From: a virus
IMG/VR virus record: IMGVR_UViG_3300036944_000605
Coordinates: 1-47,010 of that record
Length of the DNA stretch: 47,010 nucleotides
Direction: 5' to 3' (one strand)
Below the pieces are notes generated by a model. The model saw only the letters and a list, made by a program, of their open reading frames with translations, made no database searches and was not told where the DNA came from. The position numbers and the translations under genes are program-made. Shown one piece after another: positions 12,066 through 20,396 of the stretch (its first letter is position 1; each line of letters starts with the position of its first letter).

Positions 12066-14600
12066 ATGGCTGTTGATAAAGGCTTGTACCAAGCCCCCCA
12101 AGGAATCGAATCTCTGGCTCAGGAGGAGGAAGCGATCGAGATTGAGATCGTAGACCCCGAAGAGGTACACATCAAGCTCGGTCCGCTGGAGATCGACATC
12201 GAAGAAGCCGAAGATAGTGCGTTTGGAGACAATCTGGCCGAGGAGTTGGACGAAGGCGCACTGACTAAGGTGGCCGGGGAGCTGTCCAGCGACATCGACA
12301 ACGACCGCAACAGCCGCAAGGACTGGGAAAAGACGTACACCGAGGGCCTGAAGCTGCTCGGTTTGAACTACGAAGAGCGCACGGAGCCGTGGAACGGGGC
12401 GTCTGGTGTGTTCCACCCCATGATTACTGAGGCTGTGGTGCGGTTCCAGAGCGAGACCATCACGGAGATGTTCCCAGCAGCAGGGCCGGTGCGTACCAAG
12501 ATCATCGGCAAAGAGACGCCAGAGAAAATGCAGGCAGCGCAGCGTGTCGAGGCTGACATGAACTACGAGCTGACGGAAGTTATGCGCGAGTTTAGGCCTG
12601 AGCAAGAGCGCATGCTATGGAGTTTACCAGCGACGGGCTCGGCGTTCAAGAAGGTGTACTTCGACCCAAGCCTGAACCGTCAGGTTTCGATGTTTATCCC
12701 CGCCGAAGACATCATCCTGCCCTACGGCACGACGGATTTGGACACTTGCTACCGCATCACGCACGTCATGCGCAAGACCAAGAACGAGATCATCAAGCTG
12801 CAGAAGGCCGGGTTCTACCGCGATTGCGACTTGGAAGAGCCAACCAAGCAGTCTACAGACATCCAGAAGGCCAAGGACAAGGAAACTGGCTTCACGGACA
12901 TCAACGACGAGCGCTACACTCTGTACGAAGTGCACGTTGACCTAGATATCGACGGCTACAACGACGAAGAAGACGGTGAAGAGACGGGTATTGCCCTGCC
13001 GTACGTCGTGACTATGGTTAAAGACTCTAATCAGGTACTTGCAATTCGCCGTAACTGGCTGGAAGAAGATGATCTCAGACTCAAACGCCAACATTTCGTC
13101 CACTACCAGTACATTCCCGGCTTTGGGGCGTACGGTTTCGGTCTCTTCCACCTCATCGGCGGGTTTGCGAAGTCGGCTACCAGTATTATGCGACAGCTCG
13201 TGGACGCGGGCACACTTTCCAACCTCCCCGGTGGTCTCAAATCCCGTGGACTCAGGATTAAAGGCGACGACACGCCAATCGCTCCGGGAGAGTTCCGAGA
13301 CGTAGACATCGGTTCGGGTGCGCTGCGCGACAACATCCTGCCGCTACCATACAAAGAGCCAAGTCAGGTTCTGTACACGCTGCTGGGCAACATCGTTGAA
13401 GAAGGCCGTCGCTTCGCCTCCACGGCGGACATGAACGTGAGCGACATGTCGGCTCAGGCACCGGTGGGTACCACGTTGGCGCTGCTGGAGCGCCAGTTGA
13501 AAGTGATGTCGGCAGTCCAAGCCCGTCTGCACTACAGCTTCAAGCAGGAACTGCGCTTGCTGGCAGGCATCATCCGCGACTACACGGACACGAACTACGA
13601 GTACGAGCCCGACGGTAACGAGAACGAGCCGCCAGCCCAAGGCGCGAAGCAAAGTGACTACGACCACGTAGACGTTATCCCCGTCAGCGACCCCAACGCG
13701 GCCACAATGAGCCAGCGCGTCGTCCAGTACCAAGCAGTCATGCAGATGGCGCAGTCGGCACCGGATATCTACAACATGCCACAGCTACACCGCAATATGC
13801 TGGAAGTGCTGGGCATCAAAAACGCAGACAAGCTGGTACCCCTGCCGGATGACATGAAGCCTTCTGACCCAGTGTCGGAGAACATGGCTGTCCTCAAGGG
13901 CGAGCCGGTCAAGGCGTTCATCTACCAAGACCATCAGGCCCACATGCAGGTGCACATGTCGATGCTGCAAGACCCGACGGTCATGCAAGCGATTGGCCAG
14001 AACCCCAAGTTCCCGATGATTCAGGCAGCGCTGATGGCCCACGTTGCAGAGCACACCGGCTACATGTACCGCAAGCAGATCGAAGCGCAGATGGGCATCC
14101 CGATGCCAGCCGAAGACGAGAAGCTGTCCCCAGAGATTGAGCAGGCGTTGTCCGGCATGCTGGCGCAGGCGGCACAGCAGTCGTTGCAGCAGAACCAACA
14201 GCAGGCACAGCAGCAGCAGGCACAGCAGCAAGCTCAAGACCCGTTGGTGCAGATGCAGCAGCAAGAACTGCAGCTGAAACAGGGCGAGTTACAGATCAAG
14301 CAGGGCCAGTTGCAGTTGGAACAAATGGTCGCACAGGCTGAAATACAGCTGGAGCAGCAGAAACTGGCAGCGGATATCACTGCGAAAGCGGACACCAACA
14401 AGCTGAAAATTGCAGAGTTGCAGGCAAAAATGCAGCTCGACGGCACCAAGATCGGTGCACAGATCAAGGAAAGCCAGCAAAAGCAGGCCTTTGAACAGGA
14501 ACGTGCAGGCATCCAGATCGGCACGCAGATAGCCAAAGACCAGCGCGATCAAGCGCTACAAACGGCCCAACCAGCCGCATCAAAAGGAGAGACTGAGTGA
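12066..14600 (+). CDS. portal protein, P22-like large form, 844 aa
   Basis: The dodecameric portal forms the DNA entry vertex and the seat of the terminase. Conserved stretches include WEKTYTEGLKLLGLNYEERT near residue 88, PWNGASGVFHPMITEAVVRF and, later, FGLFHLIGGFAKSATSIMRQ with LVDAGTLSNLPGG, typical of the large P22-type portals. From about residue 700 the protein becomes a long Gln- and Ala-rich coiled coil, matching the barrel region of such portals. It lies 9 bp after terL. The size supports the podovirus-like assignment. Confidence 0.9.
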   Translation: MAVDKGLYQAPQGIESLAQEEEAIEIEIVDPEEVHIKLGPLEIDIEEAEDSAFGDNLAEELDEGALTKVAGELSSDIDNDRNSRKDWEKTYTEGLKLLGLNYEERTEPWNGASGVFHPMITEAVVRFQSETITEMFPAAGPVRTKIIGKETPEKMQAAQRVEADMNYELTEVMREFRPEQERMLWSLPATGSAFKKVYFDPSLNRQVSMFIPAEDIILPYGTTDLDTCYRITHVMRKTKNEIIKLQKAGFYRDCDLEEPTKQSTDIQKAKDKETGFTDINDERYTLYEVHVDLDIDGYNDEEDGEETGIALPYVVTMVKDSNQVLAIRRNWLEEDDLRLKRQHFVHYQYIPGFGAYGFGLFHLIGGFAKSATSIMRQLVDAGTLSNLPGGLKSRGLRIKGDDTPIAPGEFRDVDIGSGALRDNILPLPYKEPSQVLYTLLGNIVEEGRRFASTADMNVSDMSAQAPVGTTLALLERQLKVMSAVQARLHYSFKQELRLLAGIIRDYTDTNYEYEPDGNENEPPAQGAKQSDYDHVDVIPVSDPNAATMSQRVVQYQAVMQMAQSAPDIYNMPQLHRNMLEVLGIKNADKLVPLPDDMKPSDPVSENMAVLKGEPVKAFIYQDHQAHMQVHMSMLQDPTVMQAIGQNPKFPMIQAALMAHVAEHTGYMYRKQIEAQMGIPMPAEDEKLSPEIEQALSGMLAQAAQQSLQQNQQQAQQQQAQQQAQDPLVQMQQQELQLKQGELQIKQGQLQLEQMVAQAEIQLEQQKLAADITAKADTNKLKIAELQAKMQLDGTKIGAQIKESQQKQAFEQERAGIQIGTQIAKDQRDQALQTAQPAASKGETE

Positions 14601-14791
14601 TTTCCCAATTCGCAGACGTACTGCGCCAGAAAATACGTGAAGACATGAACAATTACGCGGACGACTTGGCGGGTGGGGCATGTCGTACCTTTGATGAGTA
14701 CCAAAAACTTTGCGGGGTTATTCAGGGCCTAGCCTACGCAGAGTCACACCTACTGGCCCTGCTAAAGAAAGTTGAAACCTCCGATGAGTGA
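14597..14791 (+). CDS. small conserved head-module protein, 64 aa
   Basis: The start overlaps the portal stop (GTGATTTCC with TGA; GTG start). The product begins with residues ISQFADVLRQKIREDMNNYA and continues as two helices; FDEYQKLCGVIQGLAYAES resembles small proteins found directly after portal genes in other podoviruses. It could be a packaging or assembly cofactor; no function is established to my knowledge. Its end overlaps the co-chaperonin start by 8 nt. Confidence 0.65.
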   Translation: MISQFADVLRQKIREDMNNYADDLAGGACRTFDEYQKLCGVIQGLAYAESHLLALLKKVETSDE

Positions 14792-15218
14792 AATCCTACT
14801 ACCACCGGGCATCGTCCTACCAAAAGCCTTGCAGCCGACTGAAAAGCCGGACGAGCAAGCTTCCGACGAAGAAAAAGCGAAGCTGTTGCCGGTACCCACC
14901 GGTTACAAGATGCTGTGCATCGTCCCCGAAGTCTCCAAAAAGATCGACGGCACGGAGCTAGACCTTGAGAAACCTTGGGACGTTGCACACCGCGAAGAGC
15001 AAACCACCTCGGTTCTGTTCGTCTTGCGTGTCGGCCCCGACGCATACAAGGATGCTGCCAAGTTCCCCAACGGGCCTTGGTGTAAAGCCGGTGACTTCGT
15101 TATGGTGCGCACGTACACGGGTACACGCTTCAAAATGTACGGCAAAGAGATGCGGCTTATCAACGACGACCAGATTGAAGCTGTCGTCCAAGACCCCCGT
15201 GGTATTTCACACGTCTAG
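14784..15218 (+). CDS. GroES-like co-chaperonin, 144 aa
   Basis: Residues about 38-140 show the Cpn10 layout: PVPTGYKMLCIVPE, a region of about 20 residues in the place of the mobile loop, TTSVLFVLRVGPDAYKD, then GDFVMVRTYTGTRFKMYGKE, where GDxVxxxxYxGxxFK is the GroES strand pattern, and LINDDQIEAVV at the end. Phage Cpn10 homologues such as T4 gp31 replace host GroES on GroEL so that the capsid protein can fold. Position between the portal and scaffold genes fits that role. I took ATG 14784; an upstream in-frame TTG at 14772 is less likely. Similarity is from pattern recognition and needs a structure search. Confidence 0.7.
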   Translation: MSEILLPPGIVLPKALQPTEKPDEQASDEEKAKLLPVPTGYKMLCIVPEVSKKIDGTELDLEKPWDVAHREEQTTSVLFVLRVGPDAYKDAAKFPNGPWCKAGDFVMVRTYTGTRFKMYGKEMRLINDDQIEAVVQDPRGISHV

Positions 15219-15226
15219 GAGCAATC

Positions 15227-16150
15227 ATGCCTGAAGCATTCAAATTTCCCCACGAAAAAGAAGACGAGAACGTCGAGATCGAAATCACTGACGGTGAAGT
15301 AGAAATCGAAGTTGTCGATGACACCCCCGAGCGCGACCGTGGCCGCAAGCCACTCGACCGGGAAGTAGCCGACCCAACTGACGAGGAAATCGAGTCGTAC
15401 TCCGACAAGGTGCGTAACCGCATCAAGGAGCTGACCCACGCCCGTCACGACGAGCGTCGCGTAAAGGAAGCCACCCTGCGTGAAAAGCAGGAGCTGGAGA
15501 CCTTTGCCCAGCGTATTTTGGAAGAGAACAAGACCCTGCGCGGGTACGTTGACCAAGGTACGAAGCAAGTCGTAGCATCAAACCTGACGGCAGCCGAGGC
15601 AGAGATGGTCCAAGCCCGCCGTCAGCTCAAGGAAGCCACGGAAGCTTTTGACACTGACGCCATCATTGCAGCACAGGAAGCGATGACGGACGCCAAGTTC
15701 AAACTGGAGGCTGTGAAGAACTATCGACACACCCCTTTACAAACAGAAGAAACTGTAGTACAAACGCAGCAACCGGCACCTCAACGGGTGCAACCTGACG
15801 AAAAATCTCTGCGCTGGCAGGCAAAAAACCAGTGGTTCGGGGCTGATGGGTTTGAAGACGTTACCAGCTACTCGCTAGGGCTGCACCAAAAGCTAGTGAA
15901 TTCGGGTCTTGACCCGCGTAGTGACGAATATTTCGAGCAAATTGATGCTCGTGTGAAGAGTAAGTTCCCCGAGGTATTTGGGAATAGCAAGAGTGAAGCC
16001 AACAGGCGTCCTGCATCGGTGGTCGCTCCAGCGACACGTTCGTCTGGAGTTCGCAAGGTTCAACTTACTACGTCAGCGGTAGCGCTAGCGAAGAAATTTG
16101 GAATGACCCCGCAGCAATACGCTGCTCAAGTAGCAAAATTGGAGGCTTAA
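15227..16150 (+). CDS. capsid scaffolding protein, 307 aa
   Basis: It is a highly charged protein with an acidic N-terminus, a long predicted coiled coil (about 60-165) and a basic C-terminus ending LAKKFGMTPQQYAAQVAKLE. This charge asymmetry with a basic C-terminal helix is typical of podovirus scaffolds, which bind the inside of the capsid by that end and leave on maturation. SD TAGGAGCAATC precedes the ATG. It lies between the co-chaperonin and capsid genes, in the usual scaffold position. Confidence 0.8.
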   Translation: MPEAFKFPHEKEDENVEIEITDGEVEIEVVDDTPERDRGRKPLDREVADPTDEEIESYSDKVRNRIKELTHARHDERRVKEATLREKQELETFAQRILEENKTLRGYVDQGTKQVVASNLTAAEAEMVQARRQLKEATEAFDTDAIIAAQEAMTDAKFKLEAVKNYRHTPLQTEETVVQTQQPAPQRVQPDEKSLRWQAKNQWFGADGFEDVTSYSLGLHQKLVNSGLDPRSDEYFEQIDARVKSKFPEVFGNSKSEANRRPASVVAPATRSSGVRKVQLTTSAVALAKKFGMTPQQYAAQVAKLEA

Positions 16151-16151
16151 C

Positions 16152-16604
16152 ATGGCTGATTCTCGTACATCTCGTGATCTCTCTTCCCGCGACAAAAGTG
16201 CTCGCATTGTGTATACCCCTTCGAGCACACTGCCCGACCCCACGCCTGAGCCCGGCTACACCTATCGGTGGATTGGAACTCATGTACTGGGTGTAAGTAA
16301 TCCAACCAACGTGTCAGGTAAATTGCGCGACGGATGGGTTCCTGTGAAGGCAGTAGACCACGAAGAGCTTATGTTGGTTGGTAATGAGAAGACGGGCAAC
16401 GTCGAAATCGGGGGACTCATGCTTTGCAAGATGCCTACCGAGCGTGCGCAAGCCATCGCTGATTACTACAACAACGCTGCGCAGGCCAATATGGAGTCTG
16501 TGGACAACAACTTTATGCGCCAACAAGACCCGCGTATGGCGACTTTGTTCTCTGAACGTAAGTCAACCACCACTCGCGGAAACTTTGGTTCCGGTTCTAA
16601 ATAA
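16152..16604 (+). CDS. conserved head-associated protein, 150 aa
   Basis: The gene starts one base after the scaffold stop. Residues include GYTYRWIGTHVLGVSNPTNV, WVPVKAVDHEELM and GGLMLCKMPTERAQAIADYY. The GYxYRW...WVPV...GGLMLxKMP pattern recurs, from memory, in proteins encoded between scaffold and capsid genes of uncultured podoviruses. No enzyme motif is visible. It may be a minor head or assembly protein. Confidence 0.65.
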   Translation: MADSRTSRDLSSRDKSARIVYTPSSTLPDPTPEPGYTYRWIGTHVLGVSNPTNVSGKLRDGWVPVKAVDHEELMLVGNEKTGNVEIGGLMLCKMPTERAQAIADYYNNAAQANMESVDNNFMRQQDPRMATLFSERKSTTTRGNFGSGSK

Positions 16605-16618
16605 TTGGAGTTTTTTAT

Positions 16619-17230
16619 ATGGCATCAACTGCTTCCCCCTACGGCTTCAAACCCGTAAATGAGCTGGGCGGGCTACCTTATGCAGGTAGCACGCGCATGT
16701 TCCCAATCGCGTCTGGTTACGCTGCCAACATCTACAACGGTAGCATTGTGTCTATCGTTGCTGGCGGCACCGTCCAGATTGTTACCACCAGCGGCGACCC
16801 AGCTTCTGGCGCAACCTTCCCCGCAGGCACTATCGGCATTTTTGTCGGCTGTACCTTTACCAACCCATCCACCAAGCAAAAGCAGTTTTCGCAATACTGG
16901 CCAACCGGCACGGTTGCTTCCGACGCTCTTGCGTATGTTGTGGATGACGATCGTGCTGTGTTCCAAGTCCAGTCCGCTGGTTCTTTGGCCGCTGCTGATC
17001 TGGGTGCCAACGTGTTCTTGAATGCTGTGCAGTCTACCTCCACAGGTAGCACTACTTCGGGCAACTCAAACACCGCCGTGACTGCTTCGCCTATCACCAC
17101 CACCGCTGCTTTCCGCATCGTTGGTTTCGTGGACATGCAAGGCTTCTCGACTGTGGGCGATGCTTACACCGACGTGCTGGTCAAGTTCAACCCCGGCTAT
17201 CACAGCTATTCCAACGCCGTCGGCATCTAA
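16619..17230 (+). CDS. putative head decoration or capsid-accessory protein, 203 aa
   Basis: It begins MASTASPYGFKPVNELGGLP and is Gly, Ala, Ser and Thr rich with beta-strand character (FPAGTIGIFVGCTFTNPSTK; AYVVDDDRAVFQVQ; AAFRIVGFVDM). The ASPYGFxPVxxxGG start is one I remember from structural proteins encoded just before the major capsid protein in related phages. It probably decorates or stabilises the capsid; this is inference from position. SD TTGGAG is 9 bases upstream of the ATG. The coding sequence has high-expression style codon choice like that of the capsid gene. Confidence 0.65.
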   Translation: MASTASPYGFKPVNELGGLPYAGSTRMFPIASGYAANIYNGSIVSIVAGGTVQIVTTSGDPASGATFPAGTIGIFVGCTFTNPSTKQKQFSQYWPTGTVASDALAYVVDDDRAVFQVQSAGSLAAADLGANVFLNAVQSTSTGSTTSGNSNTAVTASPITTTAAFRIVGFVDMQGFSTVGDAYTDVLVKFNPGYHSYSNAVGI

Positions 17231-17241
17231 GGAGCTAAATC

Positions 17242-18159
17242 ATGGCTGTTTCACGCGCACAACTACTTAAAGAACTGCTCCCCGGCTTGAACGGACTTTT
17301 TGGTCTGGAATATGCCCGCTACGGCGAAGAGCACAAGGAAATCTACGTCACCGAGACATCGGAGCGTAGCTTTGAAGAAGAGACCAAACTGGCGGGCTTC
17401 GGCGCTGCACCGGTGAAGAACGAGGGCCAAGCCATTGCTTATGACAATGCGCAGGAAGCCTTCACTGCCCGGTACAACCACGAAACCATCGCTTTGGGCT
17501 TTGCCATCACCGAAGAGGCTATGGAAGATAACTTGTACGACTCCCTGTCGGCTCGTTACACCAAAGGTCTGGCTCGCGCTATGGCTTACACCAAGCAAGT
17601 TAAGGCTGCCGCTGTTCTGAACAACGGTTTCACTAACTCTGCTGCGTACTACGGCGGCGACGGCGTGCCTTTGTTCTCCACGGCTCACCCCTTGGTTAAC
17701 GGCGGCACCAACTCCAATCGCCCCACTACTGGCGCTGACTTGAACGAGACTTCTCTGGAAGCCGCCGTTATTCAGATCGCTCAGTGGGTGGACGAGAAGG
17801 GCCTGTTGATCGCTGCTAAGCCCAAGAAGCTCATCATCCCTACGGCTCTGATGTTCGTTGCTACCCGTCTGTTGGAAACCAGCCTCCGCGTTGGCACTAC
17901 CGACAACGATATCAACGCGCTGAAGAACAACGGTTCCATCCCCGAAGGCTACGCCGTCAATCACTATCTGACCGATGTGAACGGCTGGTTCCTGACGACC
18001 GATGTGCCCGACGGTATGAAGCACTTCGAGCGTGTGGCTTTGGACACAAAAATGGATGGGGATTTTGATACGGGCAACGTCCGTTACAAGGCTCGTGAGC
18101 GTTACAGCTTCGGCTGGAGCGACCCATTGGGTATGTTCGGTTCCCCCGGTTCGGTCTAA
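17242..18159 (+). CDS. major capsid protein, HK97 fold, Mu gpT-like, 305 aa
   Basis: Sequence features include LAGFGAAPVKNEGQAIAYDN near residue 51, the ALGFAITEEAMEDNLYDSL helix region, and the C-terminal ERYSFGWSDPLGMFGSPGSV. These resemble the Mu-type group of HK97-fold capsid proteins. Length is typical of an unprocessed form without a large delta domain, consistent with a separate scaffold gene. SD AAGGAG precedes the ATG. A strong terminator follows, so it is the last and probably most abundant message of the head operon. Confidence 0.9.
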   Translation: MAVSRAQLLKELLPGLNGLFGLEYARYGEEHKEIYVTETSERSFEEETKLAGFGAAPVKNEGQAIAYDNAQEAFTARYNHETIALGFAITEEAMEDNLYDSLSARYTKGLARAMAYTKQVKAAAVLNNGFTNSAAYYGGDGVPLFSTAHPLVNGGTNSNRPTTGADLNETSLEAAVIQIAQWVDEKGLLIAAKPKKLIIPTALMFVATRLLETSLRVGTTDNDINALKNNGSIPEGYAVNHYLTDVNGWFLTTDVPDGMKHFERVALDTKMDGDFDTGNVRYKARERYSFGWSDPLGMFGSPGSV

Positions 18160-18175
18160 GCTCTCGTAGCTTAGT

Positions 18176-18203
18176 AAAAGGGCTCCTTCGGGAGCCCTTT
18201 TTT
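18176..18203 (+). terminator. strong Rho-independent terminator after the capsid gene
   Basis: Stem GGGCTCC-TTCG-GGAGCCC (18180-18197) with a stable UUCG loop is followed by six T. It closes the terminase-to-capsid operon, 16 bp after the capsid stop. Confidence 0.9.
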
Positions 18204-18301
18204 GTTGCGTTTTCACCACAAAATCCCACAAACAACCGTAGCAAAACTCATGTAGGATTCCGTTGCAGCAAGGTCGCTGTACTTAATTTTTGGAGAATCC
18301 C

Positions 18302-18616
18302 ATGTTTTTTACCGTATCTGTTGACATGGCCGACGGCGGCCACTTTGAGTTTTCCACCGAGTCCATCCTGAAGTTCCTGCAGACAGTGAACGCACTGGGC
18401 CACCCAAACCTTGAGGCTGTAGAAGACGAAGATTTTGAAGACGACGATGGTGACGCCATCCCCGACGATCTTGCCCACTACTTTGACGACGGCGAAGAGT
18501 ACGCGTACAACCCAGACGAAGACTGCTACTGCTGGTATGACGAAGAGCACGACGCTTGGTACCGCCTCGACATCGAGACCGGCGACTGGCTGCTGATCGA
18601 AAACGAGATGAACTAA
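18302..18616 (+). CDS. small very acidic protein, 104 aa
   Basis: It begins MFFTVSVDMADGGHFEFSTE and is strongly acidic from residue 40 (EDEDFEDDDGD, DDGEEYAYNPDEDCYCWYDE), ending AWYRLDIETGDWLLIENE. The second half resembles a small beta sheet rich in Tyr and Trp. No family is recognised. SD TGGAGAATCC supports ATG 18302 over an in-frame TTG at 18290. It lies after the capsid terminator, with no clear promoter of its own; a DNA-mimic role could be imagined from its charge but is unsupported. Confidence 0.65.
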   Translation: MFFTVSVDMADGGHFEFSTESILKFLQTVNALGHPNLEAVEDEDFEDDDGDAIPDDLAHYFDDGEEYAYNPDEDCYCWYDEEHDAWYRLDIETGDWLLIENEMN

Positions 18617-18618
18617 GC

Positions 18619-19029
18619 CTACTCTATAGGGACAAAAGGGGGCGGTTCGCCCTCAACTATAGGTACGTTGTTCTTGTAGGGGCTCTTTTCGAGCCCCTTT
18701 TCGTTGTAGTGGTGTATGCGGTGGCAGTTGGAGCACAGGATTACGCACTTCTTGATCTCCTCGTACGCCTTCGTGAACCTGCGGTCGGCAACTAGGTCGT
18801 TGACCCCGTACTTCTTGGTTCCGGGCGGGTGGTGAAAGTCGATGACCGCCGGGTGCGCAAACCCACAGACAGAGCAGGACAACGTATTCTTGAACTGCTG
18901 CCACTCTCTTCTACCCGTAGCCCCATCCACTTTGGCTTTAGCTTTTATACCCTCCTTGTTCTTTTGATAATGTTTAGCCGACGCCTTCTTGTGCATGGCT
19001 TTTCTGGCGGCGGGGTCTTTGTGGGGCAT
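18619..19029 (-). CDS. HNH homing endonuclease, minus strand, 136 aa
   Basis: The zinc and catalytic pattern is CSVCG (C52, C55), IDFHH (H66, H67), then CVILCSNCHRIHH (C99, C102, H103, H107), a classic HNH with zinc-ribbon cysteines. A basic N-terminal helix region (MPHKDPAARKAMHKKASAKH) should contact DNA. The gene is opposite to all its late-region neighbours, which marks it as a mobile insertion. The start 19029 is used because the longer frame to 19110 would cross a strong rightward promoter. Its 3' end carries a rightward terminator and ends 2 bp from the convergent acidic-protein gene. Confidence 0.85.
   Translation of the reverse strand: MPHKDPAARKAMHKKASAKHYQKNKEGIKAKAKVDGATGRREWQQFKNTLSCSVCGFAHPAVIDFHHPPGTKKYGVNDLVADRRFTKAYEEIKKCVILCSNCHRIHHYNEKGLEKSPYKNNVPIVEGEPPPFVPIE
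18679..18701 (+). terminator. Rho-independent terminator inside the HNH reading frame
   Basis: GGGGCTC-TTTTC-GAGCCCC (18679-18697) followed by TTTT ends rightward transcripts of the acidic-protein gene. It lies within the 3' end of the minus-strand HNH gene, so it is read there as codons. Confidence 0.7.
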
Positions 19030-19033
19030 GCCC

Positions 19034-19061
19034 TTGACTCTACCAAAACTTCGTGTATATT
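19034..19061 (+). promoter_or_regulatory. strong sigma70-type promoter for the late small-protein operon
   Basis: TTGACT (19034-19039) and TATATT (19056-19061) are each five of six matches to consensus, with 16 bp spacing. It begins only 5 bp from the HNH start codon and drives the gene at 19152 and those after it. It is the best promoter match I found in the window. Confidence 0.7.
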
Positions 19062-19151
19062 GCACCCATCTGGGACTTCCAGTGCGCCAAACTGCCCCAG
19101 CAGACGACATACCGATTGACGCACTTAGCTTGTATGTAAGGAAAACACATC

Positions 19152-19625
19152 ATGGGATTCGCAACTCACCTCGGCCCTTGGCTGCTCGGCACCGTTAAAA
19201 ACACCACCGGCACCACTGCTGGCACCGTGCAAAACACTGGCTGCACAATCGTCGCCCAAGCGTTTAACCTGACCGCCGCTCAAGTAGCTACGGGCAGCAT
19301 CACCCCCGCTAGCAACATCCCCGCTGGCTCGTTGATTACCTCGGTTCAGATTCTGACCACTACTTTGTTTGCTTCGGCAACTACGTTGCAAGTCAGCATC
19401 GGCGGCATCGCTGTAGCAGCCGCTACCACCATCACTTCCGCTGGCACCTATCCCGTGACCATCGCAGCGGGGTTTACGCCTACTCAGGCCAACACCGGCA
19501 CTACCGATGACGCCATTTTGTTCACCACCACGGGCTCTTCTGTGACTGGCGCTGCAACTGTGGTGATTGCGTACATGGTGCGCGACTCCAGCGGCAACAT
19601 GTCTCAGCCTGCCAACCAACAGTAA
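19152..19625 (+). CDS. putative beta-rich virion structural protein, 157 aa
   Basis: It begins MGFATHLGPWLLGTVKNTTG and is rich in Thr, Ala, Gly and Val, with alternating hydrophobic strands (SLITSVQILTTTLFASATTL; AATVVIAYMVRD). Such composition is usual for capsid decoration or head-fibre proteins. SD TAAGGAAAACACATC precedes the ATG, and a strong promoter lies about 90 bp upstream, so high expression is likely. No specific family name is recalled. Confidence 0.6.
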   Translation: MGFATHLGPWLLGTVKNTTGTTAGTVQNTGCTIVAQAFNLTAAQVATGSITPASNIPAGSLITSVQILTTTLFASATTLQVSIGGIAVAAATTITSAGTYPVTIAAGFTPTQANTGTTDDAILFTTTGSSVTGAATVVIAYMVRDSSGNMSQPANQQ

Positions 19626-19633
19626 TTGATCTC

Positions 19634-19655
19634 GGGGGCTTCGGCCCCTGTTTTA
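19634..19655 (+). terminator. possible weak terminator
   Basis: GGGGC-TTCG-GCCCC (19635-19648) is followed by TGTTTTA. The stem is short and the T-run broken, so it probably attenuates rather than stops transcription into the next gene. Confidence 0.45.
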
Positions 19656-19668
19656 TAGGGGATTGATT

Positions 19669-19953
19669 ATGATGCAAACAGACGTTAAAGCCGCGCACCT
19701 TGACGCAAGCGGCGTTGTTTTTGCTGGCCCTACTCGGGTTAAGGGGTACTCTATATCCCCCGGAGGGACGGCTGGCGAGATTGAGTTTTATGACAACGTG
19801 AGCGCGGCAAGCGGCGTAATTCGCCTGACGCTAAATATCTCAGTAAACCAAGCGCTTGACTCATTGGCCATTCCCGGTGAGGGCATTAAGTTTTACGACG
19901 GGGTTTATGTCTCATTACCAGCTAACGCACATTTGACCGTTTACTATGGCTAA
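19669..19953 (+). CDS. small virion-type protein, 94 aa
   Basis: It begins MMQTDVKAAHLDASGVVFAG, has PTRVKGYSISPGGTAGEIEFYD and ends LTVYYG. This RVKG...G.AG.IxFxDG...VTVFYG pattern is familiar from small beta proteins in phage structural modules, whose role I do not know. AGGGG lies upstream of ATG 19669; an in-frame TTG at 19663 is a less likely start. It overlaps the next gene by 8 nt. Confidence 0.65.
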   Translation: MMQTDVKAAHLDASGVVFAGPTRVKGYSISPGGTAGEIEFYDNVSAASGVIRLTLNISVNQALDSLAIPGEGIKFYDGVYVSLPANAHLTVYYG

Positions 19954-20191
19954 GAGCGCAGCATGGACTCGCAAGGAAGGCAAAAACCCCGAGGGTGGCT
20001 TGAACGCCAAGGGGCGCGCGTCGGCCAAAAAACAAGGCATGAATTTGAAGCCTCCCCAGCCGGAAGGCGGAAGCAGGCGCGACTCTTTTTGCGCAAGGAT
20101 GACTGGCATGAAGAAGAAGCTGACCAGCGAGAAAACAGCCAAAGACCCGAACTCTCGTATAAACAAGAGTCTCAAAGCTTGGAACTGCTAA
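19946..20191 (+). CDS. small basic protein, DUF6321-like, 81 aa
   Basis: AWTRKEGKNPEGGLNAKGRA, then a GMNLKPP segment and SRRDSFCARMTGMKKKLTSE, ending RINKSLKAWNC, match a small basic family that I recall as DUF6321, frequent in phages of aquatic bacteria. The basic charge suggests nucleic-acid binding or packing inside the virion. The start overlaps the upstream gene. The family name is from memory. Confidence 0.7.
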   Translation: MAKSAAWTRKEGKNPEGGLNAKGRASAKKQGMNLKPPQPEGGSRRDSFCARMTGMKKKLTSEKTAKDPNSRINKSLKAWNC

Positions 20192-20192
20192 C

Positions 20193-20396
20193 ATGACCGA
20201 ACACCATGACACCGTGAAGCACATCCTTGACTGGGTGTCTATCGCTACAGCACTAGGAGCTTTTGTGGAACTACTGCCTGCGCTAGCTGCAGGGCTTAGC
20301 GTGGTGTGGACATTGATGCGGATTGCAGAGATGGTTACCGGCAAGCCTTTCGCGGAGATCGTCCGCTGGAAGAAACCCGATGCCGTCGACAAGTAA
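20193..20396 (+). CDS. small membrane protein, holin-like candidate, 67 aa
   Basis: It has a polar N-terminus, a hydrophobic region at about 13-47 (ALGAFVELLPALAAGLSVVW) that could cross the membrane once or twice, and a basic C-terminal tail (IVRWKKPDAVDK). The layout resembles small phage holins or membrane accessory proteins. It sits among virion genes 12 kb from the endolysin, which argues against a lone holin role. It starts 1 bp after the previous stop. Confidence 0.55.
   Translation: MTEHHDTVKHILDWVSIATALGAFVELLPALAAGLSVVWTLMRIAEMVTGKPFAEIVRWKKPDAVDK

Noticed and set aside
20203-20216. Operator-like ATGACACCGTG near 20.2 kb and GTGACACCGTT near 43.85 kb
   Set aside because: Both are half-sites inside coding sequences and lack the second arm, so they are probably chance matches.
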